Positions 18,526 through 26,288 of a DNA stretch of 64,000 nt are shown in pieces. The stretch's first letter is position 1, and every line of letters begins with the position of its first letter. The notes beneath the pieces are model-generated. The model saw only the letters and a list, made by a program, of their open reading frames with translations, had not been told where the DNA came from and made no database searches. Origin of the DNA: Thiomicrorhabdus aquaedulcis (GTDB lineage: Bacteria; Pseudomonadota; Gammaproteobacteria; Thiomicrospirales; Thiomicrospiraceae); NCBI RefSeq assembly GCF_004001325.1, contig NZ_AP018722.1:1922001-1986000 (forward strand), read 5' to 3'. The position numbers were made by a program, and so were the translations under genes.

Positions 18526-18532
18526 CACTCCA

Positions 18533-19120
18533 GTGTTGCTCAGTACCGGCTAAGGTGAAACTTCCTTGCATCGTACTTGCGTCCACAAATTCGCGTTCTA
18601 ATCCTAGTGCGCTTGCAAGGCTAAGTAAAAACTCCGTCTTGCCAATTCCAGGCTCTCCAACGATCAGCACGGGGGTAATGTGCAATGGCTTCTGGCCGTG
18701 CTGACAGACCCGCAAGCTAGTCGCGACAATATCGACTACCGGCGTAAAATTTGGGAATTTCTTTGAAAGTGCTTTTACACGCGACACTAAGTCATCGTCA
18801 ACGATACGCTCGTCTTTCATAAGGGAATGGTCTAAATACGACTTTAAAAGCTTTGCAATGTGCGTGAGATAAGGCTTATCTCTTTTTAAACGTGCGTCAA
18901 GCATGACCTCTTCGGCTTTCAATACTAAGCTCGGGGCAATGCTGATCATCTGTCGCTTAGTGTGTGTCGATGTCTCAAGTGTACTGACCATTACATCTTC
19001 CATTTTTGAGGCAAGCTCAATGTCATCTTCTTCGTCTTCAATGTTTTCAAAAAGGGCATCGTGACTTTCATGTTCCATTCGACTATGTAATTTTCGTATC
19101 CGCTTCTTTAAATCATTCAT
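18533..19120 (-). pseudogene. AAA+ ATPase, truncated by the adjacent IS
   Basis: The first 196 residues of an ATPase. A charged, helical N-terminal region (about 1-140) precedes a Walker A motif (VGEPGIGKTEFL near residue 165) and then ALGLEREFVDASTMQGSFTL. At GTEQH the frame meets the IS terminus at 18532, so Walker B and all later motifs are missing. The pattern resembles Lon/MoxR-like AAA+ proteins. It is divergent from the HsdS-like gene across a 180-bp region, so both may have belonged to one module. Presumed non-functional. Confidence 0.65.
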
Positions 19121-19303
19121 AAACCTTCTCCCAGATCAATATTGACTATCCCGACTTATAAAACTATTTTTAATTTAGTTTTTATACGACTTCACAATAG
19201 CAAACTTTCTCAAGAATGAAAAGTATTTTTTTTTACGTGTTTTAAACATCTTCTGCTACAATCTTTTTAAACCTTAAACTTATGACTAAAAGGCCATTTA
19301 TTG

Positions 19304-20005
19304 ATGCACATAGACTTTCTGCTGTTTAAAGAGCACAAAATGTTAGTTGAACCCGTTCCTGAATCCTTTCATGGCAGCACCACCCTGGGTGAGATTTGCG
19401 ACATTTCCGCTGGACTGTCTTTGGGCAAAGTTGAGAGCGTCCCGTTTCAACCGAATACCAGTCAAGACTCAATACAGTTAATTCGCCCTCAAGACCTGGC
19501 TCATAGCAATTCGTTGGAGGCTAAGCAGCTAGAAAGCCTTGATACGATTGTTCTGACCGATGAGATTTCTGATCGCTTGCAAGCCCACCACTTTGTGATG
19601 GTAGGTGACATCATAATTTCTGCACGCGGCACGCTCTACCATGCAGCTTTAGTCAAGTCACTTCCCGATGAGGCCAATATTATTCTGTTGAACAACATGA
19701 TCTGCTTGAGACCGAGGATAAGGCTTCCCGAGGTAATATTGCTTTACCTGAACTCCGCTTGGTTTAAAGAGCACGTGATTGAAAAGGACTTTCCCAAGAT
19801 GCTGTCGCTCACCGTAAAATGGTTAAGAGCACAAAAATTTATTTTGCCTACACTGGAAAAGCGTCAAATGATGGTCGATTTAATCGCGCACCAACAAAGT
19901 CATAAGAGTGCGCTTGAGAAGATGATGAAGGCCTCACAAGATCTGGTGGAAGGGGTTTTATTTGAAGCGATGCGGGAAGCCAGTCCACAAGAGGAAGATA
20001 ATTGA
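19304..20005 (+). CDS. HsdS-like specificity protein with a single target-recognition domain
   Basis: About 233 residues. LGEICDISAGLSLGK at the start, GDIIISARGTLYHAAL in the middle and LPTLEKRQMMVDLIAHQQSHK before the C-terminal helix match one TRD plus one coiled coil of a type I specificity subunit. Normal HsdS has two such halves, so this is a half-subunit that could dimerise. I take the ATG at 19304; a TTG lies just before it. Its stop overlaps the start of the HsdM-like gene by one base, so the two are coupled. No HsdR is present. Confidence 0.7.
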   Translation: MHIDFLLFKEHKMLVEPVPESFHGSTTLGEICDISAGLSLGKVESVPFQPNTSQDSIQLIRPQDLAHSNSLEAKQLESLDTIVLTDEISDRLQAHHFVMVGDIIISARGTLYHAALVKSLPDEANIILLNNMICLRPRIRLPEVILLYLNSAWFKEHVIEKDFPKMLSLTVKWLRAQKFILPTLEKRQMMVDLIAHQQSHKSALEKMMKASQDLVEGVLFEAMREASPQEEDN

Positions 20006-21575
20006 TGCATTTTATTTCTAGAAATGACCAGCTACTCGACCCGGTTGAAACCGAGTTTAATAAAATACTCAATACATTAGAAGACTCCGCATACCGCGAA
20101 AATGAACTCGATAAAGTGATTGGGGTTTGCATAAACCCTCGCGAAGATGAAAGACATGCCGCCCTTTTTTCGCGCACCGTAGCAAAACTTGGCTTTGAGG
20201 ACTTAGCGACCAACCTCAGCGTTTTTTTAAGCCTGGTTATTGCGTATCAAGATAGCTCACCTTTTATGACTCCAAGCAGACGCCCTTTCTCAAATTGGCC
20301 GGATAGTCCTCTTGCAATGGTGTTTTTAGAACACTATCAAAAGAATCATTGGCCTATACCTCTCCATCAAGCGGCTTTGGATGACTCAACTGAAGTACAC
20401 AAAAATATAAAATTGAGTCCTGAAGAGGTGCTGAAATCGTGGAATAGCGTGGAGACTTTAATTGACGCGCTGAATTTTATTCAAAGAGAGTACCAACCAG
20501 AAAACAATTGGCGACTTAAGCTGGCGGATGACATCAGACATTTTTTGGATAAAAAGGCGCGTGCTTTTGAGTGGTATGGCTTTAACCAAGACATACTGCA
20601 GATGATTGCGCACATTCTTGAAGTGGCTGATGTGAACAATCAGTCAGTGATTCAAGATGGTTGCGCGGGTTTGGGTCTACTGAGCTTACAATTACCGTTG
20701 CATAATGATACACATCCTGAACTTAGACTTGAAACAACCACCCCGATTTTTCAACAAATTACAATGCAAATGGCTCAAATTCAAGCGTTAAACCGTATCG
20801 TGCACTGCCATACTAACAACCCGCTTTCCACGACAGAATTAAAATTCACAGCAAAACAAGCGGATGTAATTCTAAGCTTTCCTAAGATGCCTTATGTACT
20901 GAGCCGGGTTGAAAGAAGCATTGAGCAACCTTTTTTAAAGATTAGACGCTATGAAATCTTACCAGGGTACGCCAGTGACGCTCTCTGGGTTCAATATGCA
21001 TGGCATCATCTAAAAGATGGAGGCATTGCTTTTTGGCCGTGCAAGAAGGGTTTTTACGTCGCGGTGGGTACGACCAAAGTGTGCGTAAGTATTTAATCGA
21101 CCGCAGCGCGGTTAAATTGGTTATTACGCTTAACGCAAATCAGGCGCGTCAATCACAATACAACCAAGTTTACTTGCTGATGCTGGTCAAAAATAGTGCG
21201 CGCGGTCACGTTAATAATGACTCACTTTTTGACAACGAGGGTGTCATGTTTATAGACTTTCGTGAAATTCAACGACTTTACGATAGAAAGGGTACGAGCT
21301 TACTCAATCTCACCACGCTGCCCTTCTGGGATGATGAAAAATACAAGCAAATGACTGACCATTTCAATCTGGGAAGTGTTCGTATTTTTAAGTCTAATCA
21401 TGAGATAGTTATGAACAATTGCAATTTATTGATTGGAAATTATCAAGATAAACCTGGCCAAAATGACTTTCCAAACCTAGCACAGGCAACGTTGTATTAC
21501 GATGAATCGGCCAAGCACTTAGAGCAGTGCTTTGAAGAGTTTAATGCGGTACTTAAAAAGTTTAAAATTATCTAA
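20005..21575 (+). CDS. HsdM-like methylase with degenerate catalytic motif (one-base frameshift)
   Basis: About 523 residues after adding one base at the T5 run 21030-21034, which changes GGIAFWPCKK into GIAFLAVQEGFLRRGGYDQS and restores the second half. A helical N-terminal domain is followed by a Rossmann methylase fold. The SAM-binding motif I reads QDGCAGLGLLS (near 215). The position of the N6-adenine motif NPP[YF] reads LSFPKMPY (near 292), so Asn and the second Pro are lost. It resembles the HsdM C-terminal half (DALWVQYAWHHLKDGG, YLIDRSAVKLVITL). SAM binding is possible; methylation is unlikely. Follows an HsdS-like gene. Confidence 0.65.
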
Positions 21576-21600
21576 CAAAGGCACGTCACCGTTGAATAGA

Positions 21601-22191
21601 CTATAAATCATCCCCCGTTAGAATCAGCCTTGCTAGGATGGGGCAACGATTGATACCCCTTGAAATGTCATTGAAACGCTTTGACATTCACCCAGCTCTG
21701 CCATCATGCGTACGTGACTGCGAAATCGTAGCACGCTCCATAATATCATCACAGCCAGCTAATTTCTGTCTGGGCTTACGGGCACAGATAACATTGCCTT
21801 CACTTTATTTTACAAGTTGCTGTAATAACAACCCGGCCGGTTCAAATCGCAGTGATTTAAACTCTATTTTCAAATCAAAACGGAGCATGGCAGTAGAATT
21901 GATATTATCCATCAAATTATTTGAGGCGATAAACACCCCTTCGTAACTTTCCATTTGAATTAACAATTCATTCACTTGAGTCACCTCCCAGCTGCTCTGC
22001 GCTTTCTCTCGACTTGGCAAGAAAATATCGACTTGATTGAGCGACAATTATCTTGGCCGATTGATCTGATAAATTTCAGTACAGCAAAACGGAGAGTTTG
22101 CTGTACCGGGAATAAAAACCTCAAATCGATTTGCAATTTAATGGACTTCCAATTAATGAATTGATTGGGTTTGTCTAACTCAGCAATGGCT
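21601..22191 (-). pseudogene. Decayed AAA+ ATPase C-terminal region
   Basis: Minus-strand remains of a second AAA+ ATPase. The piece at 21805-22047 reads SSWEVTQVNELLIQMESYEG and VFIASNNLMDNINSTAM, the Walker B-to-sensor 1 region of SpoVK-like ATPases, followed by LRFDLKIEF at the arginine-finger region. Walker B is altered (NQVD for DEVD). Downstream, another frame reads ILARLILTGDDL, resembling the LARL-LTPGD ending of the family. Upstream to about 22190 an open frame without a start is present. Several frame changes mark it as a relic. Confidence 0.55.
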
Positions 22192-22461
22192 TCTTGCTGA
22201 TGAATGCAGGCATCGGCAAGAGAGGTTTAAGTTAGGTTTTCCAGGCCATTTTAATGCTCCATTTTTCATGGAATGCTTATTAAAAGTTAACATCTTTTCG
22301 CATCAGAATATTTTGAGTTTTTCAAAGGGTTCTCTTGCAAAGTCTTCTCATTAAAAACAAAAGGTAAAGAAAGTATTTCATATTAATGATTTATTTAGAT
22401 AATCAATTTATTACTTAAATAACTAAACCAGCATACTCATATATAAAATAGGATAATCTAA
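22192..22461. other. AT-rich spacer before the MobA-like gene
   Basis: No gene seen. As the region just upstream of a relaxase gene it is where an origin of transfer would be expected, but I see no hairpin or nick-site sequence that I can name. Confidence 0.3.
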
Positions 22462-23327
22462 ATGAAAAATGTTTTTTTAAAATAATTAAAGGCAAGCGCT
22501 TAAATGACTTATCATCAACAGAGAAAAAAAACGCTAAATGTAAAAGTTCGAGCATAAGTTCACTTGAACCCTTGCACTTAATGAATTATCTTTTGCGTAC
22601 AAAAGAATCTAAAACGAATAAGAATGATTTAATTGAATATGAAATACTAAACTTACCGATTTGGAGTTCTGACTATCAAGAATTCTGGTGCCAATGTTTT
22701 GAAAGTGAAAGAAAAAATAGCGTTTTGTACAGACACATCATTATTCCTCTTCCAACTGGAATTTCGTTAGAAAAAATAAAACCGGCGGTTTATGGCTTTG
22801 TACACTACATGTCAAATAAACACTTTAACTCTAAAATACCGCTTATGTGGGCCTTGCACTCCGGCGTAAAGCAAGATTATAAACACATTCATATCCTGCT
22901 ACACGACCGACCCATTGACACAAAATTAAATAAAGAAGAACACTTCACTACAAAAAATCCAAAAGTGAAGGGTATAAACGCACTAAGCTCTTCCTTTCTA
23001 GATGAAATAAAACAATGCTGGATCAATTTCATCAACCCCTTACTAGCCGATTCAGACAAATTCCAACTTCAAAGTAAAGCGAAGAAATACTCAACAGATC
23101 CGGTAGAAATACGCACCTCCTCAAACTTCGTCAATTATTCACAACCAAGCCTTGAGCAAACTAATTATAAAAACTCATATGAGTTTATGATGAGTGATGA
23201 ATTTAAACTGTCGTTTTTAAATGGAATTAGAATTAATTTTGACGCAATATTAAGGGATGGACTTAACATTTCACATAATACAAAACAAACACAAGAACTA
23301 GAAAACTCTAACAGCATACGTCACTAA
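22462..23327 (+). CDS. MobA/MobL-like relaxase protein (putative frameshift near start)
   Basis: The clean frame from 22572 gives 251 residues. Adding one base to the T7 run at 22472-22478 extends it to an ATG at 22462 (MKNVFFKIIKGKRLNDLSS) with AGGA upstream, giving about 288 residues. Key segments are YRHIIIPLPTGISLEKIK and WALHSGVKQDYKHIHILLHD, which match the MobA/MobL pattern in which paired histidines bind the metal of an HUH relaxase. The usual N-terminal catalytic tyrosine context is not obvious. It could nick an oriT for mobilisation of the island. Family assignment is by motif only. Confidence 0.5.
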
Positions 23328-23348
23328 ATTGACTTTATAAAATGTTAT

Positions 23349-23366
23349 GAGACCTTTGCACGAGTC
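23349..23366 (+). repeat. Lone MITE terminus
   Basis: GAGACCTTTGCACGAGTC, identical to the ends of the MITE at 13265-13423, but without the body or a second end. The antitoxin stop codon falls inside or at the edge of this sequence, so its 3' end appears to have been trimmed by the element. Confidence 0.75.
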
Positions 23367-23664
23367 AAGTTAATGAGCGCTGTGGCTGTAATCGAAACTC
23401 TAACCCGAGCGCAGTAATGACCTTGTAAACGGTTTCGAATCGAGGGTGCTTGCCTTCACCGAATGATTTGTAAAGGCTTTCTCGCCCTAGCCCGGTTCGC
23501 TTGCTAATTTCGCTCATACCCTTAGAGCGTGCCACCACGCCAAGCGCATAAATGAAAAACTCCGGATCATTTTCTTCTAAGCAGGCCTCAAGATAACCGA
23601 TTACATCCTCCGCCGTATTGAGGTAATCCGCCGAATCATAGGCTACAGATTCAAGTTTTTTCAT
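23365..23664 (-). CDS. Antitoxin of a RelE/HigB-like module (HTH)
   Basis: A 99-residue protein of the 'addiction module antidote' type: ADYLNTAEDVIGYLEACLEE at the N-terminus, then a Cro-like HTH (GVVARSKGMSEISKRTGLG, ESLYKSFGEGKHPRFETV) and a short strand ALGLEFRLQP. It would bind the toxin and repress the operon. It overlaps the toxin stop by 14 bases. The last codons coincide with a lone MITE terminus, so the original C-terminus may have been slightly longer. Confidence 0.85.
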   Translation of the reverse strand: MKKLESVAYDSADYLNTAEDVIGYLEACLEENDPEFFIYALGVVARSKGMSEISKRTGLGRESLYKSFGEGKHPRFETVYKVITALGLEFRLQPQRSLT

Positions 23665-23959
23665 TTAACCAGCTCCTTACTGTTTGAATGTCTTCAGCTT
23701 GTTTGGGCTTGTCACCCACCAGCATCAGTAAAATAATTTGACCATTCTCATGGGTATAGTAAACGCGCCAGCCCTTACCTACATCAATCCGCAATTCATA
23801 AAGCTGGGCATCAAGTTGTTTATAATCGCCCGGATTGCCTTGAGCTAAGCGGTCTATCCGCATAATGATTCTTGCTTTGGCGCGGTCGTCTTTAATCTGC
23901 TGAAAGCGTTCATCAAAGGGAGTCTTGCCGTTACGTTGGTATTTATTGATTTTCTTCAT
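23651..23959 (-). CDS. RelE/ParE superfamily toxin (HigB-like)
   Basis: About 102 residues from the ATG at 23959 (a TTG at 23974 would add five). The sequence has FDERFQQIKDDRAKARIIMR, LAQGNPGDYKQLDAQLYELR, GWRVYYTHENGQIILLML and GDKPKQAEDIQTVRSWL, the pattern of the HigB/YoeB-like 'addiction module killer' family. Members are usually ribosome-dependent mRNA endonucleases. Toxin precedes antitoxin, as is usual for this subgroup. It stabilises the island. Confidence 0.87.
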   Translation of the reverse strand: MKKINKYQRNGKTPFDERFQQIKDDRAKARIIMRIDRLAQGNPGDYKQLDAQLYELRIDVGKGWRVYYTHENGQIILLMLVGDKPKQAEDIQTVRSWLNEKT

Positions 23960-23994
23960 CGCTATTGTATCCAATTTTATACAGCAAAGCCTGG

Positions 23995-25320
23995 CTATTT
24001 TATCTGTTGTCTCGGTTGGCTAATGATCACATCAAATGCTTGTAGCGCACCTTTAGCGCGGTCAGGAACAAGATGACCATAATGCTTTTCAATCATCTTT
24101 GTAGACTTGTGGCCGGCCATGCGCGCCACTTGAAGCAGGTTCTCGGTTTGAAGCAAGGTGCTAATCCAGTGGTGGCGTAATGAATAGAAGTCTAAATCAT
24201 CCGGCAGACTTGCGAATGCGCGAATCTTTTCCCAATGAGTGATGTGCGCGTGTTTGTCATAAGCTTTACCAGTAATGTCAGATGGAAATACTAAGGCGGT
24301 GACCGGTGATTTGCCTTGTTGCTGATGCCATTGAGTCATTAGCTCGATAATTGAGTCGGGTAAATCCAGCGTAACTATAATCGGATCCGCGTGATGCCGT
24401 GTTTTGTTGGGCGTGAAACTCAAGCGTTTAAAGTTGAGGTTCAGGTTTTGCCATGTCAAAGATTTGATGTCGCCGGTGCGCATACCTGTGTAATACGCCA
24501 AATAAGTGAACGGAATTGACCAGTGCGCAAAGCGTTTATCGGCAAGTGGCTCAAGATAAGTGCGGCCACGCTGAATAGAATGCACTCTTTGGCGCTTTAG
24601 GTCAGTATTATAGGCTTCAATACCATCAAATAATTGTGTAAGTTCTGCTTTGGTGAGAAGTCGGCGTTTACTTTGGCTGTCGAGTTGTTTATCAACTTCT
24701 TCATAGTGTGGGCGCTCCAAGGGTGATTTGGCTGGCAGCGGATTGGTCTCAAGAATACCTTCCTCAATCGCCTTGTTGAGCAATGTCTTTAGTGCACCAT
24801 AAGCACGTTGAATGGTGGAGAAGGCGATTTCTTGCTCACGTTGTAGTTGCCATAACTTAATGTCAGTCGCTTTAATGCTTGCCATGTCTTTTTCAAGCAG
24901 GTGTGCAAAGTTATTGCGGATCATATTAAGTGTTTCGTGACCGGAACGCTTGCGAGCTTGGTGCTTGGCGTAAAGACCATCAAGATAATTACCAAGGGTG
25001 CGTTGACTGGCGCGCTGCTGCTGTTCAAAGAAATTTTTCTTCTTATCAGCCGCTTCGCGTAAAGGATCTGCGTCAGTTGCTATAATTTTTAAGGCTTTCT
25101 CTGCCGCTTGCTGAGGTTTCAGATGAGTTGATTTAGCAATAACTTTATTTCTAACCTTGCCACTAATATCAGTGTAACGAAGGCGGTAACTTACACAGTT
25201 GGGATTCCGGTAGAGATGAAAGCCCGAAATCATTTCACATTGAAGCCGCTCTTTAGGCCTCGAGCTATTTTCAAATTGAGCAAGCTTAGCCAGTGTTATG
25301 CTGGTTACCTTTTGAGCCAT
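23995..25320 (-). CDS. int: Tyrosine recombinase/integrase of the island
   Basis: A 441-residue site-specific recombinase. An N-terminal arm-binding region precedes a SAM-like core-binding domain (about 105-200: TLGNYLDGLYAKHQARK... TLLNKAIEEGILETNPL) and the catalytic domain (about 220-430). Catalytic residues are visible in YTGMRTGDIKSLTW (Arg), YSLRHHWISTLL (His/Arg), MAGHKSTKMIEKHYGH (His and the Tyr nucleophile). It starts 156 bp inside attR, close to paired repeats that look like its arm sites. It is the enzyme expected to have inserted the element into tRNA-Val. Confidence 0.93.
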   Translation of the reverse strand: MAQKVTSITLAKLAQFENSSRPKERLQCEMISGFHLYRNPNCVSYRLRYTDISGKVRNKVIAKSTHLKPQQAAEKALKIIATDADPLREAADKKKNFFEQQQRASQRTLGNYLDGLYAKHQARKRSGHETLNMIRNNFAHLLEKDMASIKATDIKLWQLQREQEIAFSTIQRAYGALKTLLNKAIEEGILETNPLPAKSPLERPHYEEVDKQLDSQSKRRLLTKAELTQLFDGIEAYNTDLKRQRVHSIQRGRTYLEPLADKRFAHWSIPFTYLAYYTGMRTGDIKSLTWQNLNLNFKRLSFTPNKTRHHADPIIVTLDLPDSIIELMTQWHQQQGKSPVTALVFPSDITGKAYDKHAHITHWEKIRAFASLPDDLDFYSLRHHWISTLLQTENLLQVARMAGHKSTKMIEKHYGHLVPDRAKGALQAFDVIISQPRQQIK

Positions 25321-25336
25321 CGCGACCTTCCTTCTA

Positions 25337-25357
25337 AAAACTACACAAAAACTACAC
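25337..25357 (+). repeat. Putative integrase arm sites, integrase end
   Basis: AAAACTACAC at 25337-25346 and 25348-25357, an 11-bp period, identical to the pair at 12273-12293. They lie in the promoter region of the integrase, 120 bases inside attR. Confidence 0.65.
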
Positions 25358-25476
25358 AGTAACCGAAGTATAACACGTTAAAACTAGTGAAAGCTAAGGA
25401 ATCAATAATACATTAACTCTATGATAAACATGATATTTTATATGTAAGCATCTGTTTTAACACGCTTCTTATAATG

Positions 25477-25523
25477 CCTTGACATGGTAGGGGTCGGTGG
25501 TTCGAATCCACTCGGTTGTACCA
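25477..25523 (+). repeat. attR: 47-bp tRNA-Val 3' end duplicate
   Basis: Perfect copy of 12153-12199, starting CCTTGACATGG and ending with CCA. It lacks the 5' half of a tRNA, so it is not a gene but the far boundary of the element. Confidence 0.92.
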
Positions 25524-25592
25524 GTTTTTATCCATATTTTTCAATAAGTTACAAAGTCCTTATCTCCTGTTAAATTTCTTAGATCTACTCTC

Positions 25593-25621
25593 TGTGCCCA
25601 TCCTGTGCCCTCTTTGTGCCC
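25593..25621 (+). repeat. Three TGTGCCC repeats with 11-bp period
   Basis: TGTGCCC at 25593, 25604 and 25615, 70 bases beyond attR. The distance from the core and the 11-bp period mimic the arm sites of the resident island at its left end, suggesting the left end of a different, older element. Confidence 0.5.
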
Positions 25622-25669
25622 AACACTTTTTCTTGCCAAAACTATCGCTCTATAATTTTGACCACTACC

Positions 25670-25846
25670 CTAAATTTCTTTATCGCTTTCATGCCTAATA
25701 AATTCTGCAAGATCACAGACTGAACAATCAAAATAGCCACACAACTTTTCTATATTGTCTGTTGTCGTGTTGTAGTCCAACTGCTTTGCCATTTTTGACA
25801 AAGTTGTACGATGGATCCCTGTCTCTACATCTGCATCAAGCTTTTC
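25670..25846 (-). pseudogene. C-terminal fragment of an XRE/Cro-type regulator
   Basis: A minus-strand frame without a start: VETGIHRTTLSKMAKQLDYN then TDNIEKLCGYFDCSVCDLAE and a stop at 25670. This is the second half of a Cro-like helix-turn-helix followed by the usual helix, as in small mobile-element repressors. It is cut at about 25846 by the YhcG fragment. Confidence 0.6.
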
Positions 25847-26106
25847 CCGATCTCAAAGGTTTCTCGCGCACCAATTTACTTTACATGCGTTCGTTTGCTG
25901 AAAATTGGGCGGATTTTGAGCAAAATCCAATTGTCCAACAGGCTGTTGGACAAATTCCCTGGGGACACAATCTGGTTTTACTCACCAAATTAAACGAACC
26001 ACAAACACGTCTTGCCTATGCGCGTTTGTGCATTCAACACCGCTGGTCGCGCAATGCGCTTTAACATCACATCGAAAGCGGTTTATTGCAACGTCAAGGC
26101 AGCGCC
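25847..26106 (+). pseudogene. Fragment of a YhcG/DUF1016-type PD-(D/E)XK nuclease-domain protein
   Basis: The plus-strand frame reads FPDLKGFSRTNLLYMRSFAE and IPWGHNLVLLTKLNEP, then CIQHRWSRNAL followed by a stop. After the stop, HHIESGLLQRQGSA continues in frame. These match the N-terminal DUF1016 region. Both ends are missing and there is an internal nonsense codon. It is a remnant of a mobile or defence-associated gene. Confidence 0.65.
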
Positions 26107-26278
26107 ATGACTTGAATTTTATGAATCATCCATCCATTGTTGTTGTGGTTGAAAAATAGATTGGCTTTTACAACCATAAAAGACTCAACTCGGCTATTGA
26201 TTATTTAACCCCATTCCAAAAACGACTGGAAATGCAAAAAGTGGCTTAGAAACACTACAGAAATACTTGACCATTACA
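26107..26278 (+). mobile_element. IS3-family remnant (right end only)
   Basis: About 170 bases matching the last part of orfB and the right inverted repeat of the element at 14094-15315, with several substitutions and an in-frame stop. It ends at the same CCATTACA terminus. It marks the right limit of the mobile debris; the MYG1-like gene follows at once. Confidence 0.75.
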
Positions 26279-26288
26279 CAATGCCAAA

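Larger units (their letters stand above)
17268..18532 (+). mobile_element. IS3-family insertion sequence, 1265 bp
   Basis: Terminal inverted repeats begin TGGAGTGGTTACACTATTTC on the left and TGGAGTGTCAACACTTTTTC on the right (reversed), and both continue GTACCTAGAT. It encodes OrfA and OrfB in overlapping frames with an A7 slippage site at 17581-17587. The flanking 3 bp (AAC and GTG) are not a target duplication, so a deletion or recombination occurred at one end, consistent with the AAA+ gene being cut off exactly at the right end. Confidence 0.88.
12200..25476. mobile_element. 13.3-kb integrative mobilizable element in tRNA-Val(GAC)
   Basis: Bounded by 47-bp direct repeats of the tRNA 3' end and carrying a tyrosine recombinase at the far end. 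Cargo in order: an AlpA-like protein, a large-polyvalent-protein fragment, hipA-hipB, AAA+ fragments, HsdS-like and HsdM-like genes, a MobA/MobL-like protein and a RelE/HigB-type toxin-antitoxin pair. Two IS3-family insertions and a MITE have broken several genes. No conjugation genes are seen, so transfer would depend on a helper element. None of the 18 window copies of ACCAGGCCTGGT lies in it, consistent with foreign origin. Confidence 0.88.

Noticed and set aside
25441-25523. A second tRNA-Val gene at the 47-bp repeat
   Set aside because: Only the 3' part is present; the upstream sequence cannot form the acceptor 5' strand or D-arm. It is an attachment site.
25762-26064. A 100-residue gene spanning the XRE/YhcG junction
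   Set aside because: The first part is the antisense of an XRE regulator and the second is a YhcG fragment; the open frame is a chance fusion.
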